Assembly: GCA_964006375.1 (NCBI GenBank)
Contig: OZ023264.1
Coordinates: 171,838,295 to 171,902,294, forward strand
DNA length: 64,000 nucleotides
Direction: 5' to 3'
Source of the DNA: Tillus elongatus
Lineage: Eukaryota; Arthropoda; Insecta; Coleoptera; Cleridae
The first letter of the stretch is position 1. Each line of letters opens with the position of its first letter. Below, one piece after another: positions 56,640 to 64,000 of this stretch. Both the position numbers and the translations under genes were made by a program. Below the pieces are notes generated by a model. That model ran no database searches and was not told where the DNA came from. It worked only from the letters and a program-made list of their open reading frames with translations.

Positions 56640-56753
56640 CTAATTTTCTTTAAAAAATCACCAATGGGGAGATCGCGACTTTTGAATTTTGAACAAATTT
56701 CTACAAATGAGCGCTATTTAGGACCCCTGGAACTCAAATCCGAGGTCGGCTTC

Positions 56754-56760
<7 letters not shown>
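56640..56760 (+). repeat. Composite repeat left module
   Basis: Hairpin-derived start and GGGGAGATCGCGACTTTTGA block, matching 58640-58760 at over 90 percent by eye, running into (TA)n. Confidence 0.7.

Positions 56761-56840
<80 letters not shown>
56760..56840. repeat. (TA)n microsatellite
   Basis: 81-bp TA run. Confidence 0.95.
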
Positions 56841-56844
<4 letters not shown>

Positions 56845-56874
56845 CTCAGAAGATTGTGGGAAAGCCGTCAGTGC

Positions 56875-57080
56875 GCCTCCGTGGCCGTGCGGGAAAGTCG
56901 ATTCAGACTTTCCCATACGGACTCGGGGGTCGACGGTTCGAGCCTCACCGGCGGCGGATGATTTTTCAAAATCACTGTCGTCGTTGAGATCGAGCTCAAG
57001 GTGGAGGGTAGGTTAGTTTAGATGAGCAAAAAGGGTCAGCAATGGCCTAATTGCCAGTAAGAATCTTACCTTTACATATA
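56875..57080 (+). mobile_element. tRNA-derived SINE, family 2
   Basis: The head 56875-56952 has an A-box TGGCCGTGCGG and B-box GGTTCGAGCC (56935-56944) with a GC-rich hairpin (GGGAAAGTC/GACTTTCCC) between them. A body of about 130 bp follows to the stretch GTAAGAATCTTACC. Single copy in the window. Confidence 0.6.
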
Positions 57081-57254
57081 ATGTGAGTTTTACTATGACT
57101 AATTATGCAATAACAAACATGAAAAAACCTTTATTTAAATTTGATTGAAGTCGAAAAGTGTCAAACTTAAATATAAGCTAACTATTGTTTATTTGAATTT
57201 GTTTTTGTTTTTGTCTAGGAAATATAAGTAGGGGTAGTGATTTGTAAAACTTAA

Positions 57255-57256
<2 letters not shown>

Positions 57257-57345
<89 letters not shown>
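57257..57345. repeat. (TA)n microsatellite
   Basis: 89-bp TA run, directly followed by CAGTGTGTCCAAAACTGG, which resembles a DNA-transposon terminus at a TA target. Confidence 0.95.
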
Positions 57346-57348
<3 letters not shown>

Positions 57349-58090
57349 TGTGTCCAAAACTGGATGGGAATGTATTGCTATCTCCGTTATTATTAGACTT
57401 AGGGAATTAGCAATATTTTGTAGAATTTCATGCTCGTTCTAAATATGACTTGTATTTTGCCCTGGCTCTTTTCGTTTTCGAGTTATTTTGAAAACAAACC
57501 AAAATTTGTCGATTTCTTTTTTTTTCAATATCTAAGTAGGCGTTGATCTGACATGTCTAAGACTTGCACATTATCAGGACACTTTTTACAGAGTAATCTA
57601 TTTGTGCTATTCTTAACTTTTGTTTTTCAGCTACAGATATCAACGTTTGTTTTTATTATGGCAGCCATATTGGACTTTTTGCTCATGTGATAGCCTTTGA
57701 AAAGAGGTTTCTAATGATGTACAACATGCTTGAGAAATTTTGTTACTGCACTGACAATTTTGAGAAAAACCGTTTTGAGGATAGTAGGTTATGAAATCGA
57801 ATACCACAAAACAAATGACAAAAAAAGTGTTCAAAAAGCAGTGGGCGATGGAGTCTAACAATTGACTTATACTTTTACATAATTTTCCGTAATCATTCAA
57901 GTTTCTATTTGTTATTGCCGGGTTTCGTTACTAAACTGTTTCACATAATATTACCTAGCATTATTACCTAATTAGGTATTGTAAATTAAATTACAATATT
58001 TTTTTATCGTAAATCATTGTATCTAATATTCAATTGGTTTTGTTAATCACACAAAATGTTATGTTTCTGTGCTTTCTTCTGATCACCAGT
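57346..58090. other. Unassigned; possible DNA transposon left end
   Basis: Begins CAGTGTGTCCAAAACTGG next to the TA array, but the matching inverted end was not located. No transposase motif. Confidence 0.3.
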
Positions 58091-58094
58091 GGCA

Positions 58095-58381
58095 CCCAAA
58101 ATTGGTTTTTTTTTAATTGCCTATAACTTTTTTTCTTTTAACCTAGAGATCTGAATTTTCATGCGTACGGAAAGTATGACAGTAGAAACGCATTTGTCAA
58201 ATTTGGTTGCAATAGCCCAGTTATTTTCGGAGATACAAACATGTTCCGAGAGAAAGCCCAAAATTTTTCCGGAAAAACCGATGCGATTTTCCCGGATAAC
58301 AAAGTTATCCAAGCCACTTACAAAACAAGGTACATACCACATTTCATCAAAATTGGCCTATTATTGTTTGAGTTGTCGGTG

Positions 58382-58475
<94 letters not shown>

Positions 58476-58800
58476 TCATTAGTGAATTTTTCGTTTTACG
58501 AGAAATTCGCCAACATTGAGTACGCCACTTTAAATTTATTCAAATTGAGCCACTAAGAAAATAAAAAACTTTAAGTACAGATGTTGATACTTCTTTTCTG
58601 GCGACAAAAAAAATTCCCTATAACCCGTTTTAGTGAATTTTCTTTAAAAAATCACTAATGGGGAGATCGCGACTTTTGAATTTTGAAAAAATTTCTACAA
58701 ATGAGCGCTATTTATGACCCTAGGAACTCAAATCCGTGGTCGGTTTCAGACTTTATCCTCATTAGTGAATTTTCGTTTTACGAGAAAGTCGCCAACATTC
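58095..58800. repeat. Composite repeat block, inverted then direct modules
   Basis: Inverted GATAACTC-type module (58120-58384), (TA)n, then hairpin module variants at 58475-58510, 58630-58760 and 58755-58800. The segment TCCTCATTAGTGAATTTT.CGTTTTACGA is present twice (58474 and 58756). Confidence 0.65.
58385..58473. repeat. (TA)n microsatellite
   Basis: 89-bp TA run. Confidence 0.95.
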
Positions 58801-58879
58801 AGTAGGCCAGTTTGAATTTATTTAAATTCAGCCACTAATTGAGAGCGTCCTATATATGGCACCTTGATTTTTTTTCACG

Positions 58880-58980
<101 letters not shown>

Positions 58981-59129
58981 TACCTAAATGCGTCATTTTT
59001 CTGGGACGATTTCCATTGGTAAAAACGCCATATCACAATTTTTGATGTGTGCCAAAAATATAAAAAGTTGCAAAACAATTGAAATAACGCGAAGACGATG
59101 GACGATATGATTTTATTCCCTACCAGCAT

Positions 59130-59267
59130 GCATTAAAATTTGATGGAAAATGCACTAACGCTATAATAAAAGGGACATTTTATTAAAAAACGAAAACTTG
59201 TATCACCAACGACTTATGGGCCACCTTGTAATTTTGTAAGATGCAGCTCAAAAGACCGTATAAATAA

Positions 59268-59366
<99 letters not shown>

Positions 59367-59690
59367 TAATGTTTTCCCGTATCTTGTACAATAACGGATA
59401 TATTAAGCTTTACAGTAAAAATGCGGCATCCTGTGTATATGTAAACGTGTAAAAACTGAAATTGACCCCAAATATTTCTTCTAGAGGGTCTAGTTTGCGC
59501 TGATTTGAAGAAATAATTTTAAAACTCAAAAGTCGCGCTCTTCTCGAAAACGATTTTTTTGTAAGAAAATTCGCGAAAAAGTATAGGCTATTAAACCACA
59601 AAATCTATAACTGAAACTACTGCCAAAGCATCAGAGGAAGGGGTCTATTTGAAGTTAATTTTCTGCAAATTTTTTCAGTGAGTAAAGATT
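59130..59690 (-). repeat. Composite repeat, distal and left modules inverted
   Basis: GTATCACCAACGACTTATGG and ATTAAGCTTTACAGTAAAAATG landmarks in the orientation opposite to 7.2 kb, separated by an extra (TA)n array. Confidence 0.6.
59269..59364. repeat. (TA)n microsatellite
   Basis: 96-bp TA run. Confidence 0.95.
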
Positions 59691-59790
59691 GGTATCTGTG
59701 ATGAGCACTGATAAGTACAATTTGGAGAATCCAAAACATCACAATACAGTGTGATGAATTGGGTTCTCCCAATTGTACTTATGCAAATAT
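59690..59790. repeat. Head-to-head PLE terminal fragments
   Basis: AAGTACAATTTGGAGAATCC (59715-59734) and its inverted partner GGGTTCTCCCAATTGTACTT (59761-59780) face each other with about 30 bp between. No ribozyme core remains. Confidence 0.6.
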
Positions 59791-60089
59791 TTTAATAAAT
59801 TTTTTAGACTATGACGTTTGAAGCTGTAACTTAAAGCTTTGAAGAACATACTTATTATGACATTTTTTTACATAATCCGTATCTGTTTCAGGTTCTTCGT
59901 CTAAAAAATTGCAAATTTTGACGTTTCAAATATCGACTTTGACGTTTAAAGAAGAAAAACCATAAAAATTTCCAATTAATTCTTCTGTTATTTCTTGACC
60001 TTTTTGCCTCAAGAAAACGTAATCTCTGCCTGTAATATACAATAGATTTTGTTATCCACAAAAAATATTTTTATTGTGTGCGTTTCCCT

Positions 60090-60499
60090 GCTCATGAGTG
60101 GTACCCATTTTTTTTTTTCCTTTAAATGCCTATAATTTTGTTCTTTTAACTAAGAGCTCTGAATTTTATCATGTCTAGTAAGTTTAATAGTGTAAACCTG
60201 AGTACCAAACTTGGTTGCCATAGCTTTGTTGTTTTCGGAGATACAAGAATTTCCTGAAAGAAAACCCAAAATGTTCCCGAAAACTCGATTTTTCTGGCTA
60301 ACTAACTTACCGCCAAGATACCTACAAAAGGAAGGTACCTACCAAATTTGATTTAAATCGACTTATTATTTTTTTAGCGAATTTTTATTAAGAAAAATTT
60401 GGTGACAGAGAGGGCACGATGAAAAGCTTTTGAAAAAATGTCTTCAGATGATCACGAATTTGGGTACTAGAACCCAAAATCAAAGTCCGTAATAATTTC

Positions 60500-60506
<7 letters not shown>
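60090..60506. repeat. Composite repeat, diverged copy
   Basis: Diverged inverted module (60140-60360) then hairpin and left module (60370-60506) ahead of (TA)n. Confidence 0.5.

Positions 60507-60576
<70 letters not shown>
60507..60576. repeat. (TA)n microsatellite
   Basis: 70-bp TA run left of the 77-bp shared segment. Confidence 0.95.
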
Positions 60577-60578
<2 letters not shown>

Positions 60579-60651
60579 AAGTTATGCCACAACAAGGTGT
60601 CATTGGATGACGCAAGTAGTTTTTATGTATTACGTTTTTATATACACCTTT

Positions 60652-60653
<2 letters not shown>
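60577..60653. repeat. 77-bp segment shared with 47858-47934
   Basis: Same sequence and orientation as 47858-47934; flanked on both sides by TA arrays here. Confidence 0.85.

Positions 60654-60654
<1 letters not shown>

Positions 60655-60695
<41 letters not shown>
60655..60695. repeat. (TA)n microsatellite
   Basis: 41-bp TA run. Confidence 0.95.
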
Positions 60696-60697
<2 letters not shown>

Positions 60698-60719
60698 TTA
60701 TATATCTTTATTGTATTAA

Positions 60720-60932
60720 GATCTCAGACGGGTTCGTATATCAGCTATAACGGATTTTTTTTCCTCAAAAAATGTACAAAAATATTTTTGATACCGCTAT
60801 ACTTTTGTAAGTATCAGAGTTACTGTAATGAGACGTTACATTGGGCTAGAATTGGTGTAAATAACCTATGTTTTGAATTTTAAGCAATTTGTTACACAAT
60901 ATTTAGAATTTTTTGCACATAAAAAATATGTT

Positions 60933-60971
<39 letters not shown>

Positions 60972-61225
60972 ATTTCATTCAAACTTGGCAAAAATCTTGT
61001 TTGGGCGAAAACCCAGGCTGCGTACGTTAATCAGCCTGTATGATCAACTTTTTCCGCTGGAAAATCGCAAAAAACTTTTTGAAAACGCTATACTTTTGTA
61101 AATATCAGAGTAACTGGAATGATGTGGCTATAAATAGTGAACATAAACCTATGTTGTGAGTTTAAAATAATTGGTACATAATATTTAGAGTTTTTTCCAA
61201 ATTAAAAATAAAATACCAAAGACAT
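60720..61225. repeat. Old direct duplication, about 300 bp apart, with (TA)n(GT)n
   Basis: Phrases AAAAT.TTTTTGATACCGCTATACTTTTGTAAGTATCAGAGT and its variant recur at about 60780 and 61075 (key 18-mer GCTATACTTTTGTAA in both), as do CCTATGTT.TGA.TTTTAA and ACA.AATATTTAGA.TTTTTT. A (TA)n(GT)n tract (60932-60972) lies in between. Confidence 0.65.
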
Positions 61226-61531
61226 GCATTGAGACGACTTAGTGGTTAAAGTCCAATGCCTGATAGACAGAGTAGTTAACTGCCACGCGCAGATTAATTC
61301 ATACAACAGGTATAAACCATACATCCACGGTAATCAAACTAAATATATACCAGGAATAAAACATACTACCCGAACCAACAATCGTGAAACCTCGTCCACA
61401 AATATGGCAGATGACAGAGGAAATAAAATTAAAAATTTGTGACGTGATCATTATTTAACTGGGAGATTCAATCTGTTTTTAAATGACACCATATTTGTAG
61501 CTTGATGTGCGGCCCCAAATACAATTTTATG

Positions 61532-61534
<3 letters not shown>

Positions 61535-61626
<92 letters not shown>
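61535..61626. repeat. (TA)n microsatellite
   Basis: 92-bp TA run. Confidence 0.95.
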
Positions 61627-61629
<3 letters not shown>

Positions 61630-61877
61630 GTTGTGGTTTTAGACTGAAAGTGTAGCATAATGTAGTAAAAATGTAAGCAAAATCAAGTCAAGCCTCTATG
61701 ATTCTAAAATAGTGTCTTTTATCTTTAAACTTAACCTTAAGAGATCATATAAGACCGAAAAGTCGTTGAATGTGGTTCAGTGGCAAATAATTAACTGTTA
61801 CGTATACTTTTAATATAATATCCTGGGCATGAAGCTGGTGTCAAGTATCGTGTAAACAAAACCTTAGTGAACGTATC

Positions 61878-61948
61878 CTTAGATATTTTTGTGGTAGCGT
61901 GCTTGTCTTCTACGCAGAAGGTTGCGTGATCGATTCCAGGTCCAATGT
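61878..61948 (+). other. tRNA-like segment, Arg(TCT)-like, probably SINE or pseudogene
   Basis: GTGGTAGCGTGCTTGT (A-box-like), a loop CTTCTAC as in tRNA-Arg with anticodon TCT, then GTGATCGATTCCAG (B-box-like). Acceptor and anticodon stems pair poorly, so it is not a functional tRNA. Confidence 0.45.
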
Positions 61949-61949
61949 A

Positions 61950-62640
61950 TGGTATTTGTTTTGTTTCATTTTGACAGTTGGAGAAACAATACTGCGCAGA
62001 TTTCATAAGTTTTGAACAATATCTCATTTTTATTTAAAAGGCCAAAATTACTTTGTCACCTTTGAGTCTGAAATTATACATTTCAGCAGGTATTTTGTTC
62101 TAGTTAATATTGAAAAAACCGTGCACAGATTTCATAAATTTTGAACAAGATCTCATTTTTATTTAAAACGCCTAATTTACCTTTGAGCCTGATTTTTTTT
62201 CAGCAGATATTTTGTTATTGTTGATGTTGAAAAAAAACCGGTTTGATTAGGTTTACTAAAACGAAATCATTCTGGCGATTAATACGGAAAAATAACTGCT
62301 ACGTTTATAATTTGGCAGATACTTTACTTTTATAAATAGGAATTAAGTTTCCTTCTGGAAATATTTTGTAACTTTAATGAAATTTGTAATACAAGTTTCT
62401 TTTAAAGAGACTTACACTATCTATAGATAAATCAAAATTTAATTTTTTAAGTTAATATAAAAGAGGGTTTTGGGCATTTTTCTCCAAATGAGTTTAAACA
62501 CAAGATTTTTTGATAATATAGAGATATCGATGGTAACAATTTCGAAAGAATTCTTTAAATGTGCGCATACTAGGACCTCTTAAATCGACCTTCAAGGCCT
62601 GTGTAAATTTAAAGTATAAATTTTAGCAATATGCCTTATA
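61950..62640. other. Unassigned AT-rich DNA with a diverged direct repeat
   Basis: CAGATTTCATAA.TTTTGAACAA.ATCTCATTTTTATTTAAAA occurs at about 61995 and 62115, about 120 bp apart. No coding block. Confidence 0.45.
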
Positions 62641-63250
62641 ATAATAGTGTACAATTCTTATGAAAATTCATTAGCATAACGCACTTACTGCGTCCCGAAT
62701 TTTTTTTAATTTATCGGTACTATATATATATATACAGATCTCCCCACTAGTGAATTTGAATTTTTCATTTTACGAATAATTCGCTAGAAAGTGACATCGT
62801 TCATGGTTTCGGAGTTATTGCAATTTGCAATTTTTTACGTTTTTGGCACATAACAAAACTTGTGATACAGCGTTTTCGCCAAAAGGTATCAACGTTTTAT
62901 AAAAACAACGCATTCAGAAAGGTTTTTGTTTATGTAATTCATCGAAAAAATTGGAATGCCATATACAGAGCGCTCTCAAATAGTAACTAAATTTCAGAAA
63001 ATTTAAACTGGTATGACTCAATATTTTCAAATGGAACTGCATGTAGTAGTGAATTTTTATTAAGAAATTTCAGTAATAGAAAGGTATCGATAGTAATACT
63101 TTTTATAAAGAATGGTACATTCTTTCTATTATATAGGCTATACTAGTAACCAAATTTGGCCTTTCATAAAAAAAAGTCATGTTTGTCATAAAACACATTT
63201 TTATGAAAATTCATTACCATAAGCCACATGCTCCGAATAGACTTTTTATT
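62640..63250. repeat. Composite repeat fragments
   Basis: End motif near 62668-62697 (CATAACGCACTTACTGCGTCC), hairpin module near 62735-62790 and 63045-63085, and a decayed end motif near 63212-63240. Confidence 0.55.
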
Positions 63251-64000
63251 ATCTTGAGAATGCCATAAGGTAGCAATGGATTTTCATTTATAGTTTTTTT
63301 GAATGCGTCTTAATAAATTTAATTTTCTCTTGCCTGGCCACATCGTAAAAAGCAAAACCGGTTAGAGAGAAGAAAGCAAGCACTTGTGAGGCCAAAGAAC
63401 AAGTTTTTACATCTATATTTAGTATTGAATGCACAACAGATTATTTTATGCAAGAGATAAATGATTACTACTACCTTTTCTACATCTCTTTAAATAAATC
63501 TAATCGACCTAAGGTCATGGTGGATTGATTGGAATAGCCCACTTACAATGAATGTAATCTAAGTTCAGACCACGAATTTTGAAAGGCTTGGATTATTTTA
63601 GCTGTCCAAAGTTCGTAAATTGTTAACAAATTCTTACAATCTATGAATATTTATTGAGTTTCGTAGCATACTCAGCTTGATATACAAGCTCCAACATGTT
63701 TATATTTTCTCATAAAGTTTATAATTTCATATTCTTGTTGGTTGCTCCAATCTGGGTGTTTGAGATAACATGTGCAAGTTTCCGAACGTATCTGCACTGC
63801 AAAACTATTAGTAGCCGATTTGTATGCAGCAAGGATGGAGAGATCCTCTAAATGATAGATGAAAAGTTCGGCCATATCTCACACTACATGAACTGGAATG
63901 TATTACTCCTGCATTTTATATGTCAACATGATAAGCCGCTGTCTTATGAATTTATAGTTTTGACCTTATTTCTTGAAATGTCACTGTTTTCCGACTGTTC
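63251..64000. other. Unassigned AT-rich DNA
   Basis: No supported coding block or repeat terminus; AAGCACTTGTGAGGCC near 63379 matches the SINE family 3 body weakly. Confidence 0.35.

Noticed and set aside
61878..61948. Functional tRNA-Arg gene
   Set aside because: Anticodon-loop resemblance only; stems do not pair well enough and the acceptor stem is not recognisable.

Overview
The window looks like an intergenic or intronic, repeat-dominated stretch of an AT-rich insect nuclear genome. Evidence: an intact Ty3/Gypsy errantivirus with env, Jockey-type LINEs, piggyBac and mariner-type DNA transposons, Penelope-like elements with GIY-YIG endonuclease, tRNA-derived SINEs, a histone H1 relic, and no bacterial-style gene organisation. 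I cannot fix the insect order. No intact host protein gene is demonstrable.

Layout: 1-6.3 kb holds a small ~43-bp tandem repeat, a 5'-truncated LINE (minus), a 1.38-kb piggyBac deletion derivative with TTAA target duplications, and a mariner-type transposase scrap. 6.3-9.2 kb is the first copy of an unclassified composite repeat carrying a long (TA)n array, then a 5'-truncated Penelope-like element (PLE). 9.8-10.15 kb is a SINE. 10.14-19.55 kb is an 889-bp direct duplication, one copy of which is split by a 7.6-kb errantivirus (identical-looking 408-bp LTRs, CGCG target duplication, open gag, pol and env), so the pre-insertion site is preserved next door. 20-25.6 kb holds a ribozyme-bearing repeat, a dead LINE, mariner fragments, a fold-back with two hammerhead-like cores and a 1.93-kb mariner-type element with ~320-bp inverted repeats. 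26-33.6 kb is composite repeats, (TA)n arrays, two more copies of the ribozyme repeat, a GC-rich nested fold-back and a second PLE. 34.0-41.0 kb is bracketed by inverted termini with subterminal tandem repeats and contains a Jockey LINE that has an internal 732-bp duplication. 41-64 kb is composite repeats, MITEs, SINEs, an eroded histone H1 gene at 48.4-49.0 kb and a possible two-exon gene remnant at 55.9-56.4 kb.

The most interesting signal is a set of hammerhead ribozyme (HHR) motifs in two contexts. (1) A ~307-nt dispersed repeat without coding capacity has a well-formed type-I HHR in one copy (26805-26843); another copy (20087-20438, minus) begins at the nucleotide expected for the ribozyme's 3' cleavage product, and stem I covaries between copies. 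This is the architecture of metazoan retrozymes (small self-cleaving circular-RNA retroelements). (2) PLE terminal repeats carry minimal HHRs at 9043-9083, 33423-33463 and 55550-55590, two of them 42-44 nt downstream of a TATA-like box; another diverged pair lies in the 21.9-22.2 kb fold-back. PLE machinery and HHR-bearing non-coding repeats thus lie close together, consistent with PLE enzymes moving the small repeats (inference).

About 28 (TA)n arrays are present. Many occupy the same position inside one composite repeat family, so they appear to have been spread by transposition. Everything here is from reading the sequence; no alignment, folding or database search was run.
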